Origin: DASXKD01 sp963734725
Lineage (GTDB): Bacteria > Actinomycetota > Actinomycetes > Streptosporangiales > Streptosporangiaceae
Assembly: GCA_963734725.1 (NCBI GenBank)
Contig: CAVTIX010000022.1
Location: forward strand, 79,865 to 143,864
Direction of reading: 5' to 3'
DNA: 64,000 nucleotides
This document shows positions 1-9,941 of this stretch, piece after piece. The position numbers and the translations under genes are program-made. Within the stretch, counting starts at the first letter, position 1. Every line of letters starts with the position of its first letter. The notes below the pieces were generated by a model. It was not told where the DNA came from. It did not search any database and saw nothing but the letters and a program-made list of their open reading frames with translations.

Positions 1-483
1 ATCCCCGCGGGGGTGGAGGACGGGACGCACATCCAGCTGGCCGGTGAAGGGGAGGTCGGCCCGGGCGGCGGCCCCCCGGGTGACCTGTTCCTGGAGATCG
101 TCCAGCGACCGCACCCGATCTTCGAGCGCCAGGCCGACGACCTGCACTGCACGGTCACCATCCCGATGACCGCGGCCGCCCTCGGCGCCGCGCTGAGCGT
201 GGAGACCCTGGACGGGGCCCGGGATCTGGACATCCGCCCCGGCACCCAGTCCGGCCAGATCATCCCGATGTACGGCCTGGGCGTGCGGCACCTGAACAGC
301 TCGGGCCGAGGCGACCTGGTCATCCATGTGACCGTCGAGACGCCGACCAAGCTCGATGACGAGCAGGAGGCCCTGGTCAAGCAGCTGGCGAAGCTCCGGG
401 CCGAGGAGACCCCGCCGGGCCGGTTCGCGCCCGGCCAGCAGGGCCTCTTCTCCAGGCTGCGGGATGCCTTCAACGGCCGCTGA
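1..483 (+). CDS. dnaJ: DnaJ chaperone, C-terminal part (5' end outside window)
   Basis: This is the end of a class I-type DnaJ/Hsp40, the co-chaperone that delivers clients to DnaK. The reading frame is open from base 1, so the J domain and zinc-finger part lie upstream. The visible part is the second substrate-binding beta domain (DGTHIQLAGEGEVG, then DLFLEIVQRPHPIFER and DLHCTVTIPMTAAALGAALS) and the short helical dimerisation tail ending in LFSRLRDAFNGR. Its last 20 bases overlap the start of rsmE, the usual coupling in actinomycetes. Whether it is DnaJ1 or DnaJ2 cannot be told; the position before rsmE fits the dnaJ2 of the hrcA-dnaJ operon. Confidence 0.93.
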   Translation: MPAGVEDGTHIQLAGEGEVGPGGGPPGDLFLEIVQRPHPIFERQADDLHCTVTIPMTAAALGAALSVETLDGARDLDIRPGTQSGQIIPMYGLGVRHLNSSGRGDLVIHVTVETPTKLDDEQEALVKQLAKLRAEETPPGRFAPGQQGLFSRLRDAFNGR

Positions 484-1237
484 CCGCCCGCCCGGCCCGG
501 ACTCCCGCCCCCCGGTCTTCCTCAGCGACCCGGCCGCGCTGGCCGCCGATGTGGTGGTGCTGGACGGCGCCGAAGGGCGGCACGCCGCCACGGTGCGGCG
601 GCTCGGCGTGGGGGAGCGGGCGGACCTGACCGACGGCGCGGGGCTGGTTGCCGAGTGCGTCGTCACCGCGGCCAGGGCGGGCGCGCTGGAGTTGAGTGTG
701 CTGGCCCGGCGGAGCGAGCCGCGGCCCGATCCCGTGCTGGTGGTGGCCCAGGCGCTGCCCAAGGGGGAGCACGGGCCGCTGGCGGTGGACCTGATGACCG
801 AGGGCGGCGTGGACGTGATCGTGCCCTGGGCGGCGCAGCGCTGTGTCACCCGCTGGGCGGGCGAGCGCGGCGACCGTGCGCTGGCCCGGTGGCGCGCGGC
901 GGCCGCCCAGGCCGCCAAGCAGTCCCGGCGGGCCTGGCTGCCCGAGGTGACCGGGCCGGTGACCACCGCGGTGCTGGCGCAGCGGGTGGCGACGGCCAGC
1001 ATGGCCGTGCTGCTCGACCCGGCCGGCCCGGTGACGCTGAGCGCGCTGGATTTCCCGGCGGCCGGCGACATCATGCTGATCGTCGGCCCGGAAGGCGGCG
1101 TCAGCCCGGCCGAGGCGCAGGAACTGGCCCGGGCGGGCGCCGTGACGGCCCGGCTGGGTCCCACGGTGCTGCGGACCTCGTCGGCGGGACTGGTGGCGGC
1201 CGCCATCGTGGCGAGCCGCTGCGGCCGCTGGAACTGA
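464..1237 (+). CDS. rsmE: 16S rRNA (uracil-1498-N3)-methyltransferase
   Basis: RsmE methylates U1498 in helix 44 of 16S rRNA using S-adenosylmethionine. The 257-residue product has the expected N-terminal PUA-like part (PVFLSDPAAL, EGRHAATVRRL) and a C-terminal SPOUT/trefoil-knot methyltransferase domain with the SAM-loop signatures IVGPEGGVSPAEA and LGPTVLRTSSAGL. The ATG at 464 lies inside the end of dnaJ and leaves a normal-length protein; an open frame continues upstream but would add residues with no family similarity. Gene order dnaJ-rsmE-HIT-phoH is conserved in actinomycetes. Confidence 0.93.
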   Translation: MPSTAADRPPGPDSRPPVFLSDPAALAADVVVLDGAEGRHAATVRRLGVGERADLTDGAGLVAECVVTAARAGALELSVLARRSEPRPDPVLVVAQALPKGEHGPLAVDLMTEGGVDVIVPWAAQRCVTRWAGERGDRALARWRAAAAQAAKQSRRAWLPEVTGPVTTAVLAQRVATASMAVLLDPAGPVTLSALDFPAAGDIMLIVGPEGGVSPAEAQELARAGAVTARLGPTVLRTSSAGLVAAAIVASRCGRWN

Positions 1238-1391
1238 ACGCCCCGGGGCTCCCCGGGCCTCCCGCGGCGGGCCGATTATGGCGTGGTGGTCGCCTTGCCT
1301 GCCGGGCTCGTGAACCGGAGCGGGGCGTGCTGGCACGCCACCAGCGCGGTCGTCCGGATGGCTTGGAGTTGGCTGGCGGTCGGGCCGCTGA

Positions 1392-2225
1392 TCATGGGCC
1401 CGCGGCGGGGACGGTCGGGCTGTCCGTCGGTGTCGGGGTGACCGTCGGTGTCGGGGTGACCGTCGGCGTCGGGGTGACCGTCGGTGACGGGCTCGCGGAT
1501 GTCGGCGACGGCGACGGCGAGCTGCCCGGTGGGGTGGACGCCGGCGAGGACGCCGGCGGCAAGAGAGGCACGATCGCCTTGTCGCCTGGCGTGCTGCTGG
1601 GCCTGGTCAGCGTGGCGCTGGTCTGGGGTGTCGGCACCGAGCCCGGGGCCGCCCGGCCGGAGCCATTGGTCTTGCCCGCTTCTCCAGCCTTGCTGGAGGA
1701 GACGGTGCCGGATGCGTCGGAGTTCGCATAGGAGCCGAACGTTCGTTGAAGCCCTCCTAGGGCGAAAACCCCGGCCACCACGAGCACGACGGCCCCGGCT
1801 ACCGCGAGGGCGGGGCGGAGCCAGGCCATCGCCGGGCCAACCGAGTTGCGTATCGAAGAGCTTGCATGGCGCGGCCGCTTGGCCGAGGCCCGGGCCGCGA
1901 TGCCGCCAACGACCGGCAGCGACCGCAGCCGCCCGCCGTCGCGGGCCGCGCTCGCGCTTGCCTGGCCGGCGGCGACGGCGTCAGTGTCCGCCCCCGCGGC
2001 CGCCCCGGACCGTATCGCGTTGAACCAGGACTGGCACCGGACAGCAAGCACCCAGCCGATGGTCGTGAACTCGCTGCGCAGTAGCCACCACTGCCGCTTG
2101 AGCCACGGCTCGGCAAGCCGTGCCTGGATCTTCGTCAAGCCGTCGCCGACGGGCTCGATGTGATCCGTTGTCGAGTGCAACACACGACTGAGGACTTCGT
2201 CGTAGTCGCGTTCCTGTCCTGTCAT
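1392..2225 (-). CDS. Membrane-anchored partner of ECF sigma factor, with Pro/Thr/Ser stalk
   Basis: A 277-residue protein with a cytoplasmic N-terminal half (about residues 1-130), one membrane segment (about 136-156, LAVAGAVVLVVAGVFALGG) and an outside tail rich in Ser, Pro and Thr. The tail carries tandem TVTPTP repeats near the C-terminus, visible as an 18-bp DNA repeat at about 1430-1480. It starts at an ATG after GAGGAG, 40 bases downstream of the ECF sigma gene on the same strand. Position and topology suggest an anti-sigma-like regulator, but no ZAS (HxxxCxxC) motif is seen, so the role is inferred from context. Confidence 0.75.
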   Translation of the reverse strand: MTGQERDYDEVLSRVLHSTTDHIEPVGDGLTKIQARLAEPWLKRQWWLLRSEFTTIGWVLAVRCQSWFNAIRSGAAAGADTDAVAAGQASASAARDGGRLRSLPVVGGIAARASAKRPRHASSSIRNSVGPAMAWLRPALAVAGAVVLVVAGVFALGGLQRTFGSYANSDASGTVSSSKAGEAGKTNGSGRAAPGSVPTPQTSATLTRPSSTPGDKAIVPLLPPASSPASTPPGSSPSPSPTSASPSPTVTPTPTVTPTPTVTPTPTDSPTVPAAGP

Positions 2226-2265
2226 GCTCCTCGCTCCAGGCCGCTTTCGGCCCCCCTGACCTTTG

Positions 2266-2883
2266 TCACGTTTCCAACGCCAGTACGATCCGCAGTGCTG
2301 CCACGCCCCTGGCGGTGTGGCTCTTGACCGCGCCCCGGCTGATCCCCATTGTGGTGGCGATCTGTGCCTCGGAGAGGTCGGCGTAGAACTTCAGCACCAG
2401 CGCCTCACGCTGCCTCGGGGGCAGCGTGCGCAGCGCGGCGATCACCGCCGAACGCTCCAGCAACGAGAGCGCACCCTGTTCGGCGCTGGGCATATCCGGC
2501 GCCGGCTTAGGCGCGTTCTTGTCCACCACCATCCGGTGCCGCAGCACCGACCGGGACCTGTTGACCACCGACTGGCGCAGGTATGACAGCGCCTTCTCGG
2601 TGTCCCGTAGCCGGCGCCATGCGCCGTGCATGGCGATGAACGAGTCCTGCACCACTTCCTCCGCGGTGGCGACGTCACGAACCAGCAGGACAGCCAGGCG
2701 GACGAGAGATCGGTAGTGCGTGGTGTAGATCTCGGTGACCGCCCGGGCGGCGTCCCATTCGCCGGTGGCCGACTCCAGGGAGGCGTCTACCAGCAGGGCG
2801 TCCGTCGTCACCTTTATGGGACGCCCAGGTACCGCTTCCGGTTCACCTGTGGTCATGCTGGAATTGCGAGCTGGTTCCGCCAC
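2266..2883 (-). CDS. SigE-family ECF RNA polymerase sigma factor
   Basis: A 205-residue group IV sigma factor. Region 2 is at about residues 55-120 (LVRLAVLLVRDVATAEEVVQD, then WRRLRDTEKALSYLRQSVVN). Region 4 is at about 148-200 (LRTLPPRQREALVLKFYADL, then GISRGAVKSHTARGVAALR). The GTG at 2883 is preceded by GAGG at good spacing; the ATG at 2856 has no clear ribosome site. It is followed by a membrane protein gene likely to modulate it. Two further sigma/partner pairs of the same design lie in this window at 24.3 and 61.6 kb. The stimulus is unknown. Confidence 0.92.
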   Translation of the reverse strand: MAEPARNSSMTTGEPEAVPGRPIKVTTDALLVDASLESATGEWDAARAVTEIYTTHYRSLVRLAVLLVRDVATAEEVVQDSFIAMHGAWRRLRDTEKALSYLRQSVVNRSRSVLRHRMVVDKNAPKPAPDMPSAEQGALSLLERSAVIAALRTLPPRQREALVLKFYADLSEAQIATTMGISRGAVKSHTARGVAALRIVLALET

Positions 2884-3123
2884 AGCCTGACCTCAATGAT
2901 TCCGACCCCCCAGAACGAATCCTGCGTGTCGCGTTGCTATGACCCTGTCCATACCTCACGCCGCAGGTACATCGGCGATTCACCACGCCGGGCCATGCAA
3001 CTCACAGGCGTGCACACAAACGTGGCAACGGGTCAACGATATCGGCCGGGCGCCGGTCCTGGGGGCCATATGCGGAGAGTCAACAGGGCGTGCTGGCCTG
3101 CCCCTTCAGGCTAGGATCCCCTC

Positions 3124-3468
3124 GTGCCAGACTGCCTCTTCTGCAAGATCGTGGCGGGTGAGATCCCGGCCGGGCTGGTCGCCGAAAGCGGCCGGACGAT
3201 AGCCTTCCGCGACATCAACCCGCAGGCGCCCACGCACGTTCTGGTCATCCCCAAGGAACACCACGCCGACCTGGCCACGATGGCCGCCGCTGACGGCGAG
3301 TTGCTGGCCGAGGTGGCGGCCCAGGCGCACCAGGTGGCCGAGGCCGAGGGGATTGCGTCCAGCGGCTATCGGGTCGTCTTCAACACCGGCATCGAGGCGG
3401 GACAGACCGTGTTCCACGTGCATGCCCACGTGCTGGGCGGCAGGCGCATGACCTGGCCTCCGGGCTGA
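3124..3468 (+). CDS. HIT-family (HinT-like) nucleotide-binding hydrolase
   Basis: A 114-residue histidine-triad protein. The N-terminus reads PDCLFCKIVAGEIPAGLV, followed by DINPQAPTHVLVIPKEH, and the catalytic HxHxH triad is VFHVHAHVLGG at the C-terminus. HinT proteins hydrolyse purine nucleoside phosphoramidates and aminoacyl-AMP. The length is typical. It uses a GTG start and lies just before phoH, the conserved actinobacterial arrangement. The cellular substrate is not known from sequence. Confidence 0.93.
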   Translation: MPDCLFCKIVAGEIPAGLVAESGRTIAFRDINPQAPTHVLVIPKEHHADLATMAAADGELLAEVAAQAHQVAEAEGIASSGYRVVFNTGIEAGQTVFHVHAHVLGGRRMTWPPG

Positions 3469-3549
3469 CCCGGCGGATCGGCGGCGCCGGCGGATAGCAT
3501 GGGCTCAGCGATGCGTGGGCGGGGGCCCGCGCCAGGCGGAGACAAGGAA

Positions 3550-4676
<1,127 letters not shown>

Positions 4677-4680
<4 letters not shown>

Positions 4681-5219
4681 CCCGGGCCGCGCCGATGGGC
4701 ATCGAGATCGCGAACGAGTCGGGGTTCGCCGTGGACGAGCCGGCCCTGGCCGCGCTGGCCCGGTATCTGCTCGACGAGATGCGGATGCACCCACTCGCGG
4801 AACTATCCGTTTTGCTCGTCGATGTCCCCACCATCTCGGACCTGCACCAGCGCTGGATGGGCGAGGACGGCCCCACCGACGTCCTCGCCTTTCCCATGGA
4901 CGAGCTGCGCCCGCCGCCACCAGGCAGAGACCGCGCCGACCGGGCCCGATCCGCCGACAGCGACAACTCCCCGGCCATGCTCGGTGACGTGGTCCTGTGC
5001 CCGGAGGTGGCCACGGAGCAGGCCAAGGAGGCGCAGCGGCCGGTCGAGGAAGAACTGGAGATGCTCTGCACGCACGGCATCCTCCACCTGCTCGGGTTTG
5101 ACCATGCCGAGCCCGGGGAGCGTGCCACCATGTTCGGGCTGCAGGACCGGCTGCTGGACTCGTGGCGGGCCGAACGCGCGCCGGGCCGGGACGCAGGGGA
5201 GCGGGACGACTCCGAGTGA
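4677..5219 (+). CDS. ybeY: Endoribonuclease YbeY, rRNA maturation factor
   Basis: YbeY is a zinc-dependent RNase needed for 16S rRNA 3'-end maturation and ribosome quality control. The metal-binding motif HGILHLLGFDHAEPGE, with three histidines, is at about residues 133-148, and the conserved DVLAFPMDE lies upstream. The product is 180 residues from the GTG that overlaps the phoH stop (GTGA). The family typically begins at MGIEIANESG, which matches the ATG at 4695, so the shorter 174-residue start is equally likely. An insert rich in Pro, Arg and Asp (about 78-98) lies after DVLAFPMDE. Confidence 0.93.
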
Positions 5220-5226
5220 TGCCGCG

Positions 5227-6561
5227 ATGGCCTGGCTTGTTGCCGCCGCAGTAGCCCTCGCGGTGCTGGCCGGGCTGTGTACCAGCGCGGAGATCGCGCT
5301 GCTCCGCATGGCAAGGACCTCCAGCAGGGACCGCGCCAGGGACGGCTCGAACGGCCAGTCGCCCCAGTTGCAGGCGGTCCTGGCCGAGCCGGGCCGGCAC
5401 CTGAGCGTGCTGCTGGCGATCCGGATCGGCGCCGAGACCGCCGCCGTGGTGCTTACCACCGCGGCGCTGGTGCAATGGTTGGGCACCGGCTGGCACACGT
5501 ACCTCATCGCGCTGGCGGGCATGGCCGCCCTGCTGTACCTCGTCGCCGGGATCTGGCCGCTCACCCTGGGCCGTCAGTATGACCGGCAGCTGGCCGGGGC
5601 CGCGGCGATCGTGCTCGCCCCCCTGGTCCGTGCGCTCGGCCCGCTGCCGCGGCTGCTGGTCGCCACGGCCAACGTGCTGACCCCGGGACGGAGCGGCCGG
5701 GAGGGCGCCGGCGAGTCCGAAGAAGAGCTGCGCGGCCTAGTGGACCTGCTCGAGGAGCGCCGGGTCATCGAGCCTGGCGAGCGCGCCATGATCCACTCGG
5801 TGTTCGAGCTTGGCGACACGATCGTCCGCGAGGTCATGGTCCCGCGGACCGACATCGTCTTCGCCGAGCGCGACAAGAACGTCCGCCAGGTGCTGTCCCT
5901 GGCGCTGCGCAGCGGCTTTTCCCGGATACCCGTGGTAGGCGAGAACAAGGACGACGTCGTCGGCATCGCCTACCTCAAGGACCTGGTGGCCCGAAGCCGC
6001 GAGCACCCGGAAGCCGAGACGTTCGAGAAGGTCGAGTCGGTCATGCGCCTGGCCACCTTCGTCCCGGAGAGCAAGCCGGCCTACGTGCTGTTGCGGGAGA
6101 TGCAGGCGCGCCAGATTCACCTCGCGATCGTGATCGACGAATACGGCGGGACCGCGGGGCTGGTCACCATCGAGGACATCCTGGAGGAGATCGTCGGGGA
6201 GATCGCCGACGAGTACGACCAGGAGCGCCCGATGGTGGAGTGGCTGGGCCCGGGGCGGGCCCGGGTCAACGCGCGGCTGCCCGTCACTGACCTGGAAGAA
6301 CTATTCGGGGTCACGATCGAGGCCGAAGACGTGGAGACCGTGGGCGGCCTGCTCGCGCATGCGCTCGGCCGGGTGCCGATCGCGGGGTCAACGGCCACCG
6401 TGGCCGGCCTCAAGCTGACCGCGGAGAGCCTCGCCGGGCGGCGCAACCGGATCGGCACCGTGACGGTCGAGCATAAGGCCCCGGCCAAGAAAGGCAAGGG
6501 CCGCAGCCAGCCAGAGCGCGATTACCAGCTGACAGACACCGAGGCGCCCCCTGCCCCATGA
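5227..6561 (+). CDS. CNNM/CorC (HlyC) family membrane protein with CBS domains
   Basis: A 444-residue protein of the hemolysin C/CorC family, associated with Mg2+ homeostasis. An N-terminal CNNM membrane domain with about three or four hydrophobic segments occupies residues 1-150. Two CBS domains follow (VMVPRTDIVFAERDKNVRQ, then AIVIDEYGGTAGLVTIEDIL) and a C-terminal CorC/HlyC domain (RARVNARLPVTDLEELFG). The ATG at 5227 lies eight bases after the ybeY stop. The basic tail (APAKKGKGRSQ) is probably cytoplasmic. The phoH-ybeY-corC order is conserved in actinomycetes. Transport activity is not provable from sequence. Confidence 0.9.
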   Translation: MAWLVAAAVALAVLAGLCTSAEIALLRMARTSSRDRARDGSNGQSPQLQAVLAEPGRHLSVLLAIRIGAETAAVVLTTAALVQWLGTGWHTYLIALAGMAALLYLVAGIWPLTLGRQYDRQLAGAAAIVLAPLVRALGPLPRLLVATANVLTPGRSGREGAGESEEELRGLVDLLEERRVIEPGERAMIHSVFELGDTIVREVMVPRTDIVFAERDKNVRQVLSLALRSGFSRIPVVGENKDDVVGIAYLKDLVARSREHPEAETFEKVESVMRLATFVPESKPAYVLLREMQARQIHLAIVIDEYGGTAGLVTIEDILEEIVGEIADEYDQERPMVEWLGPGRARVNARLPVTDLEELFGVTIEAEDVETVGGLLAHALGRVPIAGSTATVAGLKLTAESLAGRRNRIGTVTVEHKAPAKKGKGRSQPERDYQLTDTEAPPAP

Positions 6562-6602
6562 TCGCGCCCGCCGAGGCGCGGCCTGGCTCCCGCAGTTCTG
6601 TG

Positions 6603-6684
6603 TTCCTTGATCACGGGACCCTGTGCATGGCAGTTATGTACCGAATCACGTGATCATGGAGATGCCGCTCCTTCGCCATGATCA
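6603..6684. repeat. Inverted repeats in the intergenic region before the CDA-like gene
   Basis: TTCCTTGATCACGG at 6603-6616 is a 14-mer that also forms part of the long terminator hairpin at 30.4 kb. ATCACGTGAT at 6645-6654 is a perfect palindrome. TGATCATGG (6651-6659) and CCATGATCA (6676-6684) form a 9-bp hairpin with a 16-base loop. It could be a weak terminator for the corC gene or an operator for the next gene; no T-tract follows. Confidence 0.5.
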
Positions 6685-6723
6685 TGAGCGTGGGAGGGCG
6701 GGCAGGGGCCTAGACTCTGCGCC

Positions 6724-7068
6724 GTGGAAGCCCTCGGCGAGGAAGACCAGAAGATCATTACTCTGGCCCGGTCGGCTCGCGCCCGGACGGGCGCGGCCGA
6801 GGGCGCGGCGGTGCGAGATGAGACCGGACGGACCTACGCGGCCGCGACCGTGGTGCTGCCGACGCTGCGGCTGTCTGCGCTGCGCCTGGCGGTCGCGATG
6901 GCGGTCTCCAGCGGCGCGGTGAGCCTCGAAGCGGCGGCGCTGGTCAGCGAGGCCAGCGCGCCTGGCGCCGAAGACCTGGCCGCGGTGGCCGACCTGGGCC
7001 CGCAGGCGCCGGTGTACCACGCCGGCCCCGATGGGCGGTTGCGCGCGACGCTGGGGCGTGTCTACTAG
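6724..7068 (+). CDS. Cytidine deaminase-like protein lacking the zinc-site residues
   Basis: A 114-residue protein at the position where actinomycetes carry a gene annotated as cytidine deaminase, between corC and era. The fold-like segments (RSARARTGAAEGAAVRDETG, then YAAATVVLPTLRLSALRLAV) resemble the first half of the CDA fold. The catalytic HAE and PCxxC motifs are absent and the protein contains no cysteine, so it cannot be a normal zinc deaminase. GTG start at 6724. A structural or nucleotide-binding role is possible; the function is unknown. Confidence 0.75.
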   Translation: MEALGEEDQKIITLARSARARTGAAEGAAVRDETGRTYAAATVVLPTLRLSALRLAVAMAVSSGAVSLEAAALVSEASAPGAEDLAAVADLGPQAPVYHAGPDGRLRATLGRVY

Positions 7069-7150
7069 ATCTATGCCGCCCTGAAAGATCTATGGGGATG
7101 CCCTGACCCTGAGGCCAGGACCAGAGCGGAACGTACGGGAGAATTCCCTC

Positions 7151-8149
7151 GTGGGTGTGCAGCCGAAACCGCCGCGATCTGACGGCGCCGCGACGACGGC
7201 GGCCGGTCCCGCGGCGGCCGCCGCGGGATCTGGCCCGCGCCCGGCGGAGCCGCCGGTCTTCCGGTCCGGGTTCGCCTGCTTCGCCGGCCGGCCGAACGTG
7301 GGCAAGTCCACCCTGATGAACTCGCTCGTCGGTACGAAGGTAGCGATCACGAGCAGCCGCCCGCAGACCACGCGCCGCGCGATCCGGGGCATCGTGCACC
7401 GCAGCGACGCGCAACTGATCATCGTGGACACGCCCGGCCTGCACCGGCCGCGCACGCTGCTCGGGGAACGGCTGGACAGCCTGGTGCGCTCCACGCTCAC
7501 CGAGGTGGACGTGATCGGGTTCTGCGTCCCCGCACCGGACCGCATCGGTCCGGGGGACAAGTACCTGGCCGCGGAGCTTGCCGCGATCAAGGGCACGCCG
7601 GTGGTCGCCATCGTCACCAAGACCGACCTGGCCCCGCCGGAGCGGGTCGCGGCCCAGCTCGCCGCGGTCGCCGAACTCGGCGACTGGGCCGACGTCGTGC
7701 CGGTATCGGCCACGACCGGATTCCAGCTCGACGTGCTTACCGACGTGCTAGTGGCGCACCTGCCGCCGGGACGGCCGCTCTACACCAACGGTGAGCTGAC
7801 CGACGAGCCGGAGCAGGTCCTGGTCGCCGAGCTGATCCGGGAAGCGGTGCTGGAAGGCGTGCGGGACGAGCTGCCGCACTCGATCGCGGTCGTGGTGGAG
7901 GAGATGGGGCCGCGGCCGGACCAGGACGGGCTCACCGACGTGTACGCGCTCATGTACGTGGAACGGCCCAGCCAGAAGTCCATCGTCATCGGTGCCAAGG
8001 GCGCCCGGCTGAAGGAGGTCGGCACCAGGGCCAGGCAGCAGATCGAAGCGCTGCTTGGCGCCAGGGTGTACCTCGACTTGCGGGTCAAGGTGGCCAAGGA
8101 CTGGCAGCGCGACCCCAAGCAGCTCCGCAGGCTCGGGTTCTACGACTGA
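7151..8149 (+). CDS. era: GTPase Era
   Basis: Era is an essential GTPase that binds the 3' end of 16S rRNA during 30S assembly. The G-domain motifs are G1 GRPNVGKS, G3 DTPG and G4 TKTD. The C-terminal KH RNA-binding domain includes SIVIGAKGARLKEVG and ends in the conserved KQLRRLGFYD. The 332-residue product carries an Ala/Pro-rich N-terminal extension of about 35 residues, usual in actinomycetes. The GTG at 7151 has GGGAGA upstream. The last 10 bases overlap the 3' end of the convergent acetyltransferase gene. Confidence 0.97.
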   Translation: MGVQPKPPRSDGAATTAAGPAAAAAGSGPRPAEPPVFRSGFACFAGRPNVGKSTLMNSLVGTKVAITSSRPQTTRRAIRGIVHRSDAQLIIVDTPGLHRPRTLLGERLDSLVRSTLTEVDVIGFCVPAPDRIGPGDKYLAAELAAIKGTPVVAIVTKTDLAPPERVAAQLAAVAELGDWADVVPVSATTGFQLDVLTDVLVAHLPPGRPLYTNGELTDEPEQVLVAELIREAVLEGVRDELPHSIAVVVEEMGPRPDQDGLTDVYALMYVERPSQKSIVIGAKGARLKEVGTRARQQIEALLGARVYLDLRVKVAKDWQRDPKQLRRLGFYD

Positions 8150-9198
8150 GCCGCGCTCGCGCCCGGCGCGGCGAGGCCCGCACCCCCCGGCGCGCGGGCC
8201 GTTTCGAGTTCCCAGGACAGCTGCCGCTCCAGCACCTCGAAGCCCAGCTCGGCGTTGATCGCGTTCATGTGCTCGTTGTCTTCGGCGGTCAGCGTGACGA
8301 TCTGGGTGAGCTGCGGCTCGTGCGCGGCGAGCAACTCCAGCATGGCCGCCTTGACCAGCAGCCCGAGCCGGTGCCCGCGGTGCGGCCCGGCCACCGCGGT
8401 CAGCTCCTGGAAAGCCGAGCCGGCGTCCAGCGGATCCACTCCGAGCTGGGTGATCGCCACCAGCCGCCCGGTGCGGTCCGCCCGGGCTGCCACCGTGTAG
8501 AACCGCCGCCCTTGCTCGGCTATCAGCTGGTCCTCCGCCCGGACCCGGGCCGCGTCCCAGCCGGCCGGGTCCTCGCCTTTCGGGCGCGGGGCGTCGTTTT
8601 CGACGTCGAAGAGCGCGGCGACGTCTACCAGCCGGTCCTCGGCGACCGGTCCTTCCCAGGACACCAGCGAGTAGCCGGCCGCGGCGGACGCCGCGCTTTT
8701 CCGCAGTCCGGCCAGCCGCCCTGCGGGCAGGGAGCGCGGGCGCAGCGCCCAGAAGACCCCAGTCATCCGCTGCCTGGCGCCGAGCGCGCGGGCGAACGCC
8801 GCCCCGGCGGACGCTTCATGTGAGTGGCTCGTCAGCAGCGTCCGCTCCGCCCGCCGGGCCCGGTCCGCGGCATGGCCGAGCAGCGCGGTGCCCACCCCGG
8901 CCCGGCGCCGCGACGGCGCCACGACCAGGATCACGCCGGCCCGGTGCTGGTTCTCCCGCTGCGGCAGGCCGAGCAGGTACCAGCCGCAGACCTCACCCGC
9001 GCTGTCCCGTGTCAGCCACGTCTCCTGCGGGTCCCCGGTCCAGCCGTAACGCAGCCAGGCTTCGAACATCCGGGGTGACAGCGGCGCCCGGCGCACGCCG
9101 TCCGCGCGCCATTCCGCCAAATGGATCTCGTGGCAGGCGCGGACCGCTGGCGTGTCGGTAGCGGGATCGAACCGTTCGATCTGCACGCTCCTAGCCAA
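8140..9198 (-). CDS. Tandem-domain GNAT N-acetyltransferase
   Basis: A 352-residue protein with two GNAT domains. The first has the acetyl-CoA loop VVAPSRRRAGVGTALLGHA (about residues 90-108). The second has AVAGPHRGHRLGLLVKAAML (about 268-287) and the late-fold segment NEHMNAINAELGFEVLERQL. Double-GNAT architecture is shared with mycothiol synthase MshD, but the sequence is not obviously that enzyme. The start is TTG at 9198, preceded by GGAG at seven bases; the in-frame GTG at 9186 has its SD too close. The acceptor substrate is unknown. Confidence 0.85.
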   Translation of the reverse strand: MARSVQIERFDPATDTPAVRACHEIHLAEWRADGVRRAPLSPRMFEAWLRYGWTGDPQETWLTRDSAGEVCGWYLLGLPQRENQHRAGVILVVAPSRRRAGVGTALLGHAADRARRAERTLLTSHSHEASAGAAFARALGARQRMTGVFWALRPRSLPAGRLAGLRKSAASAAAGYSLVSWEGPVAEDRLVDVAALFDVENDAPRPKGEDPAGWDAARVRAEDQLIAEQGRRFYTVAARADRTGRLVAITQLGVDPLDAGSAFQELTAVAGPHRGHRLGLLVKAAMLELLAAHEPQLTQIVTLTAEDNEHMNAINAELGFEVLERQLSWELETARAPGGAGLAAPGASAAQS

Positions 9199-9332
9199 CC
9201 GTTAGCTCCGGACGTGCCGCTACCCGGTTTCCCAGGGGAGGCGCCTGGATGCGGACAACGGTGGACGGGCACCCGGCAAAACGCCCCCAGCCAGGCCACC
9301 GCGGCCCGCACAGCGCATGGCCAGGCGCGGTG

Positions 9333-9941
9333 TCAGAGCCAGCCTTTGCGCTCGGCGATCTGGACCGCCTCGGCCCGGTTGCGAGCGCCGAGCTTCTGGA
9401 TCGCAGCGGACAGGTGGTTGCGGACCGTGCCCTGGGACAGGTGCAGCGAGGCCGCCAGGTCCGAGATGGCCGCATGCCCCCGCGCGGCGGACAGAACTTC
9501 GGTCTCCCGCGGCGTCAGCGGGCTCGCCCCCTCGGCCAGCGCCGCGGCGGCCAGGGCGGGGTCAACGACCCGTTCGCCGTCGTGCACCCGCCGGATGGCC
9601 TTGGCCAGTTCGGCGGCCGGCGCGTCCTTGAGCAGGAAACCGCTCGCCCCGGCCGCCATCGCCGCGGCCAGGTAGCCGGGCCGCCCGAACGTCGTGACGA
9701 TGACGATCTTCCCGGCGAACCCTTGCTTGCCCAGCCGCCGGGCGACCTCCAGTCCGTCACCGCCCGGCATCTCGATGTCCAGCAGGGCCACGTCCGGCCG
9801 GTATCGGTGGGCCATGGCGACCGCCTCGTCGCCGCTGGCGGCCTGCGCCACCACGGTGATGTCGTCCTCCATCTCCAGCAGGGCGACCAGGGCCTGGCGG
9901 ACCATGGTCTGGTCCTCGGCGATCATGATGCGCACGGTCAC
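9333..9941 (-). CDS. NarL/LuxR-type response regulator
   Basis: A 202-residue two-component response regulator. The receiver domain has acidic pocket AEDQ, phospho-acceptor Asp in VALLDIEMPGGDG, the conserved Thr in VTTFGRPG and Lys in FLLKDAP. The C-terminal LuxR HTH (about 140-200) contains LTPRETEVLSAARGHAAISD and LHLSQGTVRNHLSAAIQKLG. It overlaps the upstream histidine kinase stop by four bases, so the pair is translationally coupled. As the last gene of an ABC-ATPase/permease/kinase/regulator operon it probably controls that operon, as in DesK/DesR- and LiaSR-like systems. Confidence 0.93.
   Translation of the reverse strand: MTVRIMIAEDQTMVRQALVALLEMEDDITVVAQAASGDEAVAMAHRYRPDVALLDIEMPGGDGLEVARRLGKQGFAGKIVIVTTFGRPGYLAAAMAAGASGFLLKDAPAAELAKAIRRVHDGERVVDPALAAAALAEGASPLTPRETEVLSAARGHAAISDLAASLHLSQGTVRNHLSAAIQKLGARNRAEAVQIAERKGWL

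Noticed and set aside
8140..9198. Mycothiol synthase MshD
   Set aside because: The protein has two GNAT domains like MshD, but I could not recognise MshD-specific motifs, so only the general family is called.
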